From contig JAQGBZ010000011.1 in NCBI GenBank assembly GCA_034687125.1, positions 248,001 to 312,000 on the forward strand: a stretch of DNA of 64,000 nt, given 5' to 3'. The translations under genes and the position numbers were made by a program. Below are positions 14,116 through 27,200 of this stretch, piece by piece (the stretch's first letter is position 1; each line of letters opens with the position of its first letter). This DNA is from Neelides folsomi. Its lineage: Eukaryota; Arthropoda; Collembola; Neelipleona; Neelidae. The notes below the pieces were generated by a model that saw nothing but the letters and a program-made list of their open reading frames with translations, made no database searches and had not been told where the DNA came from.

Positions 14116-16024
14116 ATGTCATTCAAATCTCATTTTGACATGATAAGCATGCACGAGCCGGTGACTCGGAAGGCCAAATTTTGGCAGAGTTATGTGCGAG
14201 CACTTAAAGGTAATGTCAATTTTTTAACAATGCCTAAGTACACATATAGTACATAGATAATAATAAATATAAGAGTACAACATAATTGTATAAGTATTAC
14301 ATGACAATTCCTATGTATGAAAATCAAGAAAATGGCATAAAATTAATGTTAGAAAAGGCAAGACAAGATTTGAACAAATGCATTATCATAATTCTAGGCA
14401 CTGACGACATGAGGGCTGACGATCACAAAATTCCTCTCCGTGCCCGATCTGAGCTTCCGGACTTTTTCACAAAGTCAATTTTGGATGACCAGTATTCTCC
14501 TTATGGAGAGGACCCGAACTCGCGGATTCATGCTCCCGGCTACCGTTACTTGCCAGTTTCACGAGAAACATACGGCTGTGATAATCAAATTCATTAAACA
14601 TATTTCCACCCACTTCATTAAAGGCGGAAAGAATGCTATAGCGGTGGTTTTTTGACTCATTTCAGATTCTCCGAGACCTATCTACGGCTATGACCGCCCC
14701 TCGAGATATGTGCCGCGAGCAGGTTTGCCAAAATCGTGAATTGCTCTTATTCGCGGAAAAAGGCTTCACTGAATCTAACGCGAAGTTTATCACTCAATGG
14801 TTGAAAAGCAAAAGCAGGAGCATGAAACTAACGAAGCCTATTTCTATCTTTATCTTACTATGCTCCCCTTCAAACCCCAACCCACACACGGATATATACA
14901 AACTATGTTTCCCAATGTATCAGTACATTTCACTCACAAAAGTCATACACATTACCTAAATACTTTCATTCACATTTTTCCTTTCACATTAATACAGTGA
15001 CTTTCTCCCTCACATTCTTTGACAAAGGCTGTACCGAGACTTGTATTTATAAAATTCATAGGACATTAATGAAATAATGTTTTTAAGCTCCTTATTTATA
15101 CAACATTTTATCCCTAAATAAGATAAAACTATTTATTATTTTGTTTTCTTAAACAGCTTACCCTATGAATGATCCTAGTACAAAACCCATACACACCCTT
15201 ACATAAGACTGCCTAATATTGATCAACTTATAAAGTACCTTCTGAAATCTTTGAAACCTATTTACTCAATTAGTCTAACTAACGACAAGTTCCAATGTAA
15301 TTTATCTGCCAGTACAAATAATAAGAACTTAATTCAAATGGCTGTTAAGAAATGCTTAAATAAACAATTTTCCCTCCATGATATGAACGCATTTAATTTA
15401 AAATCATTAAATCAAGGTTTTCCGAATTCATAAAACAAGGGTTTTGGCAATGCTTAGCCTTTCTAATTAAAATTAATAATTCAACTTTCCATCTCGCAAG
15501 AGAGTCAATTGAAATAACACGCCTTGAACGGAGCTTGCAAGAAAAGTGTGAAGGTTATTGAGGGTTAAACGAACTGTGGGTTCTGAATGAAGCTTCTGTT
15601 CCGCCTTCTTTGGATGCGGCTCCTTCGTGGCTGACGGACCATACGCTACCTTACTATCCGCGCTCATTGGACTCGTTCCGCGAACGAAGCCCGTCGCCGT
15701 CACCGAGCTATTCCTACACCGGGCTGCCTTTGTACGGGAATGGGGGATACAAGTACCGGCCCTACAGTGACATGTTTAACCCGTCGCCCTCAATGCCCAT
15801 CTCCAGGGTCACGAGGGACCCTTGGTGGTTAGGACATCCTGGACTTCATTTCGGCCCTCTCACATTTGCCACTAATAATATATAGGTACGACGCATATGG
15901 TTTGAAGCCCTTCTCTTACATCCCAAGAAGCGTCCTCGGTTACCCATCAGCTCTTCGAAATAGCTATTTGTCTCCAGTGAGGAACCGTTACCTCTGGACC
16001 CGTCATCCCATGCGATACCTTTAA
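14116..16024 (+). CDS. Mf: Myofilin, muscle thick-filament protein
   Basis: Five coding exons: 14116-14209, 14398-14577, 14666-14722, 15593-15827, 15886-16024. Phase is kept throughout and the product is 234 residues. The start is the ATG at 14116, just after a 3' splice site at 14074, and gives SFKSHFDMISMHEP then VTRKAKFWQSYVRALK. This is followed by GTDDMRADDHKIP, HAPGYRYLPVSRETYGY and SPRPIYGYDRPSRYVPR. The Tyr/Pro/Arg-rich, low-complexity composition and these conserved blocks match my memory of arthropod myofilin, a paramyosin-core thick-filament protein. The last exons are rich in Ser-Pro and Tyr and end RHPMRYL. The last intron is only 58 bp. The acceptor at 15592 has a weak pyrimidine tract, so the fourth exon start is less certain. 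Fly myofilin makes several 3' isoforms, so more exons may exist. Confidence 0.75.
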
Positions 16025-19000
16025 TCTTTTCTTTGAGGGTAATCAGAACTCTTGTACTTCCACTCCAACCCGCTTGTCAATTCGCAAAATGATGCTTGAT
16101 CGTATGTCCATCTCCGCTTCACTTATTAATCTCTTTTAAGTTGCAAAGGCGTCTCCACACGTTTTTATAATTTGTTATCTTCCATTATCCCGTGGAAGTA
16201 AACAGGTTTCATTTCGCTATTTTTTAAGGTAAACTACCTCTGACTGAGTGTGTAAGAACTTATTATTTATATAGGACTTTATTCCTTTTACATATCAATT
16301 TATTATATCTCACACGTACCATATTCACATATTATAACGAGCCAGGAGTCGCCCATTGAGGAATCCCTGATTAATTTTCATTTTCATATTTTTAACAGCT
16401 CTTCAACTAACAAACCTGCTTTTGCAAATTGCAACCCGAAACTCAGACTTTTCCAATTTGGATAAATAATTCTATTGCACTAATTGATTTTCTTTGAATT
16501 TTTAGTTACTCGGCCTTCGATGTAAAAACACTCATGGCGGAATTTCTTCAACTCATTGGCTTTGCGGAACTTTAATCTTATCTAAAGCACTTAATACATA
16601 ATCAATGGCAATATTCCCCTTTTATTCGGGTAATTATGTATAATCGAAGGAGAGTATTGGGTCAAAGTGATGTGAATAAATATATATATATAATACCTAC
16701 TACACAGATGTTTTTGTACTTTATTATGTTTCATTTATGGTATTCCGGATAAGTTATTGCAATAATCCACTGGATCACATAAATACATAAATCAAAATTG
16801 CTAATTAGAAAAACATTTTATGCTCAGAATTTAAATTCGTTTGTTGAACTCTCGAGTCATATTTTCTTTATTTTTTAGTATTCAATCGTGTGCACTCCCT
16901 TTGCAACTCCTCCAGGCGTCTGTTTATTCTACAATGAACCAGCGGGATCAATTTTTTCCTCAAATGATACCAGCACACTAATGTGTAATCGTATCAGTAT
17001 CGTCCGTTAATTAAGAACTAAAGATTGCATAAAATTAAGGGTTCAAATGATATCAGACAATAATGAATTTACTTGTTTTCAGAATGCATTTTATTCGCAA
17101 TAAATGTCAACGTAAAAGCGCATTTAGTGTATATTAGTGTTTTTTTCCTTGTAAAATTGAAAAAAACAAAATGCTAACGAACCTATAAATTCAATTGAAC
17201 ATATATTTATGAAAATGAAATAAATTGAGTTTGGAGTCGAGGAGGTCTAAAGATTTATATCGCAAATATCAATTAACTTGCTTGAAATAGAAGAATGCAC
17301 GCTACAATACACTTTTATGAACTCATCCACAAGCCGCTCCTCCACACCTGAGATTATACCTGAACCTGAAAGAACATAATGAGATTTAGATACTTTTTGA
17401 CTCTTTTCCTATGAACCATGTTGATTAGATTACGGAGTTAATAGACTCATATACCTGTTTAATGATCCTTCGGCATTCCAAAGCAAATTTTCAATATGTG
17501 TTTACGCTCATTATGGCAAACAAAAGCATCAAGAGAACAAATGTATTGTAAAATTTATCACGCCTATAAAATAATTAAATTTTTTAATTAAACATTAAAA
17601 TAGGTACTATAAAAATCTTAAATCTCTATATAAATTATATTGGATCATAAACCGTTTAATTGTTATTTATAAATACCTAATATACCGTCCAATAAGTCCA
17701 TTCATTTATGTAAAAGAGTCAAGTATTATGTTATATTTTCTTTCCTGTTTGGGTTAATAATTTAACTACATAATAACTTCATAATGGAACAATCAAAGAA
17801 ATTTCACAAAAATTTTGGTTGGCCTAAGTGTATCCGAACCCGAATGATACCCGAAATTGTCCAAAAAAGGCTTGAGATGAAAGTTGGAATTTGGCTCTCT
17901 TCTATTGCACTTGGATAGGAAAGGGAAGGGAAGGAATATAGGGAAACCAAATGGGATCTCCTTGGTTTGTAAAGGGACGAAATGCAAGGAAACCTCTCAC
18001 CCAACCGAACACTCTCACGTTCAGATGAATGGACTTATTGGGCAGTATATTATTTAAATAAGCGATTGAAAACAGTTTTGACATTTTTACAATTTACAAA
18101 TACGAATAATGTAGCGAAAAAGTTAATTAGAGTAAAAGTCAAAGATAAGTTGTTTTTCCCATTATTTATTTATTAATTTCGAATAATGAGAAAGGGCTAC
18201 TTCTTTTCAAAGGGAAATTATTATTTATTATAAGTAGAGTATATAAAGAGATGAAGGTGAATTGTGGTAGACTTTAAACAATGCATTTATGCAGATTAAC
18301 GTAATAACCATTCTTCATCGGCGATGGTTTTTTGGAGAGGATGGGCCTATTGAGGAACATAAAACAATGTTTATGATAGAGCATTATAAAGGCTCACAGA
18401 TGCCAGGGTGCAGAAGACTCCATGTGCTCTGCTGAGAAGAAAAAACGCACCGATTGTTGAACTTCCAAGGACTCCAACATATCCAGACTTATGGATCAAA
18501 TTCACATTTGACTCATCGGCCAAAAGGATTCATTATTTATCTCATTTCAATTCAAAGGAAGACGCATTAGCTAAAGGTGACTGCAGCATTCTCTCTCTCA
18601 AAAGTATTTACACGGTCCATTGACCATTATCCAATCCCAAAAAGGTTTATCATGTAAAATAATGATTTTTGCTTAGCTGAATTCAATGAACCATGCTAAG
18701 GGCCCATTAGGAAGAAACAACTCTTCTCATCTAAAGATTCACATATGAGTGAAAAGGTGAAAACTGTTCATCTCTCGTATCAAATATGCCTGGAGAAGAT
18801 GAGAATTCTCTTAAGTCTTTTAACACTTGGACATTCCAGGTACCTACAAATATAAATATGTTGGTATCATACGACTACAAGTTTATCATTAGTAGTGGAA
18901 AAAGTCAAAACACTATAAATTGCTTATTTGGCTCTCTCCAGCTCCAGGTTCATCTAACTTATTGTTAACTTATGGATGAAGTCCAACATATACTATATCA

Positions 19001-22000
19001 GGAATTACAATTTAATCAAAGATTTTTTATTAGTAACTTGTATCTGCAATAAACATTTATTTATACGACTATATTTTATGTTTGAACGACTTGAACCTTA
19101 TAAGAAACAGATTGTAATTGAATACGGCTGAATACCACAGCTAATTATTTGTGGACAAGTTCCCATCAATGCTTTTCACTCCAACTTCCAATATTTAAAC
19201 GCTTAATAAAAATGTATTCTTAATGATTCTTACTTACCATGTAATAAATGTAGTAAAGTTTTTATATTCAACATTCTTTCCATTGCCTGTATAAATAAGT
19301 TAATGCGACTATCTTAGAGGCATCTTTTATCGAAAAAAAATTGGAAGTTAATTGACATTTGCAAATAATTGTATAATGCCATTTAAATGAAAGAAAACAT
19401 ATATTTATTGAATTTCGCTTTCAGATAAATATCTCTTAAATATACCAAATCATGCAATTTGGTAAATTATCTAAGGATTGATGTAACAGCTCGTAAAGTC
19501 CATTAGTAATGGATCTCTTAAGAATATAACTTCGACACGACTATTCCATATAAATAGATAGGTAAACCCATCGGGTATAAGAACTATCTTACGTAAATGA
19601 TAGTGCAAATTTTGATTGGAGTTCACAGAAACAAAAACAAGCGGATGACAAATGACTGTGGGGAAGGTAAAAAATTGAACTTGAACTCTCTGATTATAAT
19701 GTGTATACTCCTTTTGTACTCTTCTGTTACAGTGATGAATCTCTCTCGCCTCCTTTCCTCGTTTCATATTACTGGAAATGAAAGTTTGATGACTTGTGCC
19801 TTATGTTTTGAATCTCCGATACCATCTTTAATAACGAACCGTAAATTATGGATCACTCCCCTTTTGTTTTGCTAAAGGCTCTTTCTATCACTCAGAGAGA
19901 TGATGGGCAGAAGGACTTGGCTTAAAATATACAATATTCTGGAGATTTGGAAGACCGTGATGAGGGAGAGAGGTGTGCATAAAAAATAATATGGTGATTC
20001 AAACGAAGGGCAATAAACGATGCTTTTTAGATCATTAGCTCTTATGCGGCAGGTTTTCACCCTTTTTATCTACTCTTTGTATTAATATATATCTAAATAA
20101 TCCAAATATTCCTATAATACAAGTGGTTATTCAACAGGTTGACCGGGTACCTCCCAAAATGTATCTATCTTTTGTTTCTCATCTTGTCCAAAGAACCTGG
20201 AGTCCCAATGCCTTTCAAAAGATACGGAGGTAGAAAGCCTTTTAAGAGAATTCAATTATGCTTCCATTCAGAAATCTATCAATCAGTTTTTGCAGGGTTT
20301 TTCAGCTCTTAAAGCTACTTGTTGAGTTGAGATGTTCCCCGTTGACTTCACGTCGGTAGAGATCTTTTATAATGGACTACCCGAGAGCGGCTTTCATAAA
20401 ATATTATATGCTTGACTAGTTTGAAAGTAAACTTTATTTATGTATAACGCATAAAAGATGAATTAAGAGTAGGCAAAATTATAATAAAGCTATGCTTTAG
20501 TATAATAATCCATACCAGCCTTTATGTAAAGTATACCTCCCTAAAGATTTGCATTAGCTTGTTAGTTGACATTGAAGCTTTAGAAGATTAATAAACAGTC
20601 TTGAATCATCAGTCATTTTAATCATTCTATCATGGGTTATTTGACTTCAATTTACGCCGCATTAGGTAATGATAGTCATGAGTTTGTAAACCTTTTAATT
20701 TAATTATGTGTGAAGATGGGACAAAGAAAAATGCTGCAGAGTCCCTATTAAATCAAAGGATGAGAGAAGAAATGAGATTGTTTAGATACACATTCTTGAG
20801 GGGATTTGGGAAATGAGTCGAGAGTCATGCAAACGCTCACATATTTCTCCTTCTGGAGGGCAAGTGTTGGGAGTCGAGGAGGGTCCAAAGACGCATTCCG
20901 GCTAAACATGCGAATGAAATCAGAAAGATAATGGATCGTGGATTCCTCGAAGGCCGCTGGAAGATTGAGGAAGCGGAATGGCAATGTAATGAGGGGGGTC
21001 CTTTAATCCAAAGAGCGTGGAAGTGGAAAGGGAGCAGGGGAAAAATGAGTAATGGTGGTTGTGTGGAGATGGATAGGCAGGACATGAACCCCTGAGAAGG
21101 ATGACCATTGCATTGTCAAGGTTGGAGTCCCAAGGAAGAGTCCGGAGGGTGTGGTGTGGAAACACTTCAACAGTCTCCCGCCCGCCACTGCAAACCTCTT
21201 GAGATCGATCTCATACAAGATCCATCCATTCAATTCTGAGCGGGGGGATCAACAAGTTGCGTCTTCAAACCCTAATACTCCCATTGTGGGCCCACGAAGA
21301 TATAAAGGCCCCAGTCTCCCCATCACCCTCACAAGTCCGGGTGAATTCACTGCCGGCACTCCAAACACGAGTGAGCCATTAAGGGAAAGAGACGTTTCTT
21401 AATAATCTTCATGTAGGAGAACAGTGAAATTTTTTTTAAACTTATTGTTTTAACTATTTTAATCAAATATTTATATAATACATAAATTAAATAAAACCCA
21501 AAGGATGGTTTAAACCTGTGGGGTCATTCCGATACTTTAAAAAACATTGAAATTCGCCGTGGGCGTCCAACGGCTTTACGAGATTCATTTCCTACTATGA
21601 AGATTTACAAACAATAAAGAGAAAGAAATTCAATTTTAAACGAAACGCTGGTCAATGAAGGTAAACGTCACTTCTTTATACATTATTATTCTATCCAAAT
21701 CAATGAGGCAGAAACGGCGAGTCATGTTCACAAACCATCATTGCTAATTACCTCATTTCACATTGGGAGATTTGTGAGGAGAAAGGCACCTGATGAGAAT
21801 GAATTCTCTTATGTGCACAAAGCATTGTCGGGCAGTGCAGAATGCATAATGTCCAGTGTAATGCATCCAAGTGTGCGTAAAGAGTCTTGACTGAAAAGAG
21901 TCAAGACAGCACCAGTGAACGGAGTAAAGTAAATGCTTACACGTGTGAGAGGACAAAAAATGGAAGGTAAAAAACGGAACAATTGCCAACATAGTGCACA

Positions 22001-24242
22001 GAGGCTTCTAACTCTCCGATTCTCCACTGCTGAGAAGCGAGAAATATTAATTTGACTCTCTACACCATTCGGCATTCATATTTTGGGTCTATGGGCCATT
22101 CCTCGTAATAAGGTTTGAGGGATGAGGGAGCTTATCCATACAAACATTAGCACTTCTCCGTTTTTTCCTCCCATGTGTGAGGAAGGAATTCTTGAGGAGA
22201 AGTGGAGGGAGATCCCCTGGCAGGTTTATTAGCCCCTTTCCATTGCTCCTCAGGTCCTCCCTCAGATTTAGAAAAATGCGGAGAAAGAGTCATTCGCATC
22301 ATCCTGATGCATTATGCATTTAATATGATGGGGTGCGACCAAACGGCTTTATCTCTGCTACCCGCAACATAAAAATTAGTCTTTTAAATATTTTCATGAT
22401 CTTAGAGATGGGATTTTAATGTATTAAAGGTGATAAACGGATGTTAAATGCTCATGCAGGACATGTTAAAATATTGGCTTTCGGGGAAATTATGAACTTA
22501 ATGTATTCCTCCCCGTTAAACACCGGAGCTTGCCAATTTTGAAGAGATGAAGTCTTGAGGTGGAGGGAACCCCTTCATCTCCCTCACAAGCCCAAGTACA
22601 ATGAGGCTCGTTAGAGAACAAAGTATAGGGCAGGAAGAATTCCAATGAGGGTCTGAGGACTGAGAAATTGCTTTAGTTTTTTCTACCTAAAAGAGTGTAA
22701 GACGAGACGAGGAATCGAAACAACAATGAATTGAGTAGATCCTTACCACCACACACCATAAATCTGTTTATGTAAAGGGTAATGAATTATGGGCTCAACT
22801 CCCCTTTACCTCTTCTTTATTTTTACCCTTTGACTCATTTCATAGAGCCATTTCACCACAGGTGTGTCAGGAAGGGTATATAAACATTATGATGGTTTCG
22901 CTAAAAGGTGACCTTCTATACTTAATGTATAATACTAATATGTATCTTCATCGTTCGATTATCCCTTCGTTCTGTTTTTTGATTAAGAACTAAAAGAACA
23001 ATTTGAGTTTAAAGCCCAAGCCTTGCCCAACCTGTTTCTCCAACGAACATGAGCACGGTCCGAGGAGGGAGACTCATAGCCGGAGTTGTTTCGAAAACAT
23101 GTGTAGCGATCCACGTCTCGGCTCCTCGTGACATGCCTTTCAAAGTCAGGTCTAGGAGTGTCGTTCATCACTTAACTCATGTTCTTTGGAAGGAAGATGA
23201 ATGCAATTATCATTCTCACCACTCTTCCTTTTTATATGCCAATTTACAAATAGACTCAATTTGTCGTGCACGGTTAAAAAGCTGCCGATGCAATTTATTG
23301 AGTCATTGACTACAGCTCCTTCAAATGAAGTATGTCGTTTCTATCATTAAATGGGATCTGAAAAGTTTTTCTCGCTCTTCCTACAAGACAGAGGCAACTA
23401 TAATTGGATCTCCACGGACATGACTTGCAAAATGGAAAATAGAATGGAGAGGGTGATGTCCGGTGACAAACTTCCTTGTAAAAATCACTTGCACGCCATA
23501 GACCAATATCCTTTCGTCCAGGAGCATTTTTCACATTTTACGCCTTCTTGTGGTGCTTTGAAGGGGTGGCGAATCGTCATTTAATGTCATATAAAACTTG
23601 TCAGTGTTTAATGTATAGAAATTTTCAATCCTCATTCATACATTTTGTCTCTTCCAGACAAAGAGTATTGGCATTACCCGTGACTAAATATGAGTCAAGC
23701 CTACTTATCGTTTCTAAATGATATAATGCTTACGGTCACTTGTTATACAATACATCAGTTGGATTAGTAAATAAACAAGATGTTTTTATAATATTCATGT
23801 TAATGAACTTGAAAAGTCTGGTATGGGTGGAACAATCAATTTAATTCAGATATTAAAAGAAAATACTTATACATACTTTTAGTCCATACTAGGCAATGCA
23901 CTTTTAAGTAATGTAATGAAATTCAATTAAGAATCACTCATCCTAACTCGATTGAATCTTTTTGCTCAATTTACGGTCTTAAAAACCTTGGGTCCGTGTA
24001 AGGAGTTGCCTCCAGCCAGATGCTGCCAAGAGTAATGGAAGCAACATAATAATTAGAAATATTAAAAAGATATATGTCTACTACTTTGATATTAAAAAAT
24101 TTCGAGTTGAGCACAAAGAACGAGAAAAATAATTTTTACATGAACATGACAAGTCGACAAGCTCCATTGCATATACATATCCCATTCTGCTAATGCTGAG
24201 AATTACAAATTGGATAATAACGTATTTCATTTTTTGTTGTAG
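16025..24242. other. 8-kb region without a recognisable gene
   Basis: This holds the myofilin 3' region (AATAAA at 16675 and 17099) and then mixed AT-rich and moderately GC-rich sequence. Several short frames occur: 17784-17921 plus (45 codons), 18408-18623 plus, 21151-21402 plus, 23049-23309 plus. None shows a domain, and most have no convincing splice borders. The frame near 18408 ends with an intron-like donor (CTAAAG|GTGACT) and could be an isolated exon. A TATATAAA box occurs at 22877-22884. The segment 20700-22300 is GC-richer than its surroundings and could hold regulatory sequence or untranslated exons. I cannot assign a function. Confidence 0.4.
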
Positions 24243-27200
24243 ATGAAGAAGTTTGTGATAATCTCCATCTTCTTCTCATCTATTTGTCTCGGAGAAAAGT
24301 TCTCGAGGCAATTATTCTACACTCCTTTTGGATCTTACGTTTCCCAAGGGAGTAATTCGAACCCCCAACAACACCAAAATGTCCCAATACCCATTTCTCC
24401 ATTTTACACCTTCTGGGCTGGTGGAGGAGAAAGGGAAAACAACGTCCCGGTGTATTTAACAGGAAGCGACGGTCAACAGATCCCAGTGGAAACTCCACAA
24501 GCTTTCATTCTCAATCCCGATCTCACATATTCCACCCAGCATCAAAACACCTATTGGCAGGTTCCTCATTCAGACGAGACCAAACAGAATATCTTCAGCT
24601 ACTATTATCCCTATCCCAATTTCGGGACCGGAGCTGTTGATGGTAAAGTCCCTTCATACGACGGGGGCTTCAAAAGAGGACAAGTTGAAAATAACCCATA
24701 CAAGAGTCAGTCAAATAGCAAAATCATTTGGCCGCAGTTTGAAAATGGAGGGATTCGCACGAATGCCGGTGGTTTTGTTCGAGGGCACGTTGAATACCGA
24801 CCATCGGAATTACAATTGGGACCTCCTCAGGGGAATACAGGAGCCAGTTGGAAGGGAGCGAAGGCTCACTACTTGGACGAGGGATTCAATAGAGGTGCAG
24901 TCGAGTCAATGAATCATTTCCAATCTCCTGAGAACATTCCACGGGGATACGCTGGAAGCTCTTACAATGTTGTTTGCTACGTGGTCGGGTATTCGTACAA
25001 TCGGAAGGGAACGGCTTCTTACAGTCCTGATAATATTGACCCTACCTTGTGCACTCACGTCATCTATGCCTTTGCCCAGCTTGAAGAATACTCCTTGACG
25101 ATCAGAGAAACAGACACGTTGCTTGATCTCCAGCAAGGTGAGTGACGAGATGAGGAAGCTTCATTCTTGAGGGATGAAAGGAATGAAAGTGATGAAGGTT
25201 AAAATTGATGGCTTTATAATAATTTAGGCTTTTATAAGAAGACTGTTGATCTGAAGAAAAGAAATCCAGCACTCAAAGTTCTGCTATCAATTGGTGGATG
25301 GAACGATTCAGGGACTGGGAAATATAGCAAACTTGCTCACAGTTCAGAAGCTCGTAGAAAGTTTGCACGAGATAGCAAAGACTTTTTGAAATCGTTTGGA
25401 TTTGATGGGTTGGCCCTTGATTGGCTTTATCCAAAATGCTGGAATTCGGATTGTAGCAAAGGCCCGGCATCTGACAAAGCAGCATTTACTGAACTTGTAA
25501 AAGTATGTTTATTTAAATTTTATCATGCTATTCCATCTAACTAACGTCAACAATAAGTGTAAGTAAAATGATAAAAGAGGATTTTCTACCAAAATGTAAT
25601 TTGATGTGATTGCAGGAAATCAAATCTGTTTTTGCTCCTGAGGGAATGCTCGTTTCGGCTACACTTTCTGGCTATAAAGAAGTCATTGACGCAGCATATG
25701 ATGTCCGGATGTTGTCACAATATCTCGACTTGATGAATGTCATGTCTTTTGACTACCACGGTAAGGATTCTAAAGACCTCAAACGCACGACGAACGCATT
25801 TACAACCTAATTAACTATTTTTGAAATATTTTAATATTTTCATGTTTAAACATGAAAAGCAAAAAAGTTACTATTATTAAAGTTATATTATAAAAGACTA
25901 CTAATTTAACTAAAAATAAGCTAAACGAACTTAATAATACGTAATATTTTAAAATTTTTTAAGTTTTTTTAACATTACATCCATTACATTTTACATACCT
26001 AATGTACCTATGTACTTATACTTATTTTTATTGCCGCAATTTATAACCACATGCCAAAACGTAAAATGCAAATGAGAAAACATGATTATTATGTAATATA
26101 GCAATTACATAAAGTAACTAGACACTTTAAATTCCTTACATTATTTTTCGCCTTTTTTGTAAATACCAAACATGATCATTCTTTATTTTTCGTTAAAGGT
26201 TCGTGGGAAACTCATACAGGACACGGAGCTCCTCTCTTTGAAGGCCCAATAACTTTGGATTCCAATCCGACATTAAATGCCGTAATAATGAATTTTACAT
26301 CAAAGAATCCTTATAATTATAGCATTAAACAAGCAATTGTAATTTGAACTTTTTGCAGAACTATTCAATGGAGTATCTCACTTCAATGGGCGTTGATAGA
26401 AAAAAGCTAAATCTGGGAGTTGCATTTTATGGCCAAAGCTTCACTTTGGCAAATCCTGGATCGGTTGAATATGGAGCTGAAGTTAGTGGACCAGGAAGTG
26501 CTGGAGAATTCACAAATCAGCCTGGAAATCTTGCATACTTTGAAATATGCAAAAAATGTAAAAATATATTGAATTTTTAACTAAAATATCAGGTTTAGCA
26601 ATAATTTAAATACCTGTCTATAATTCGTTGAATAATTTATTTAAAATGAACAATTCATGAATAATTTATACGAGTATCTTTCTAGTGAAATACGAAGGAT
26701 GGAAAAAAGTTCCAGATCATAAAGGATCTTGGGGTCCATATGCTCATTCAAACTCTGAATGGGTTGGTTTCGATGATCCAGTAATGATTGAGAGGAAAGC
26801 TCGTTACGTGAAAAGCTGGGGTTTTGGAGGGATGTTTGTCTGGACCGTTGACTACGATGATTTTAACAATGTTTGTTGTACTGGATCTCATCCACTTCTT
26901 TGGGCAATTGCAAAAGAATTATTGGACAAAACTCCACCACCTTCTCGGGGTTTTTGCTCTCCACCACCCCAAACAACACCTGAACCGATGCCTGTAACAA
27001 ATAGACCAACCACACAAAGCACAACTCCATTTACGACCTCAACTCTTTATACAACAACAACAACGCGGAGACCGATGACCATGTCAACAAGAGCTCCACA
27101 GACAACATACCAACCACCGACTCAAACAACATCACCAGACAGTAATAATAATTTTTAATAATTACTATTTTTATAATGAATAATAATATAATTTATACCT

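Noticed and set aside
18408-18623. 71-codon plus-strand frame with protein-like composition
   Set aside because: There is no recognised domain and no neighbouring exon that would continue it; noted only in the region entry.
21151-21402. 83-codon plus-strand frame and several overlapping minus-strand frames at 20748-21233
   Set aside because: They compete on both strands in a GC-richer area and have no motif or convincing splice sites.
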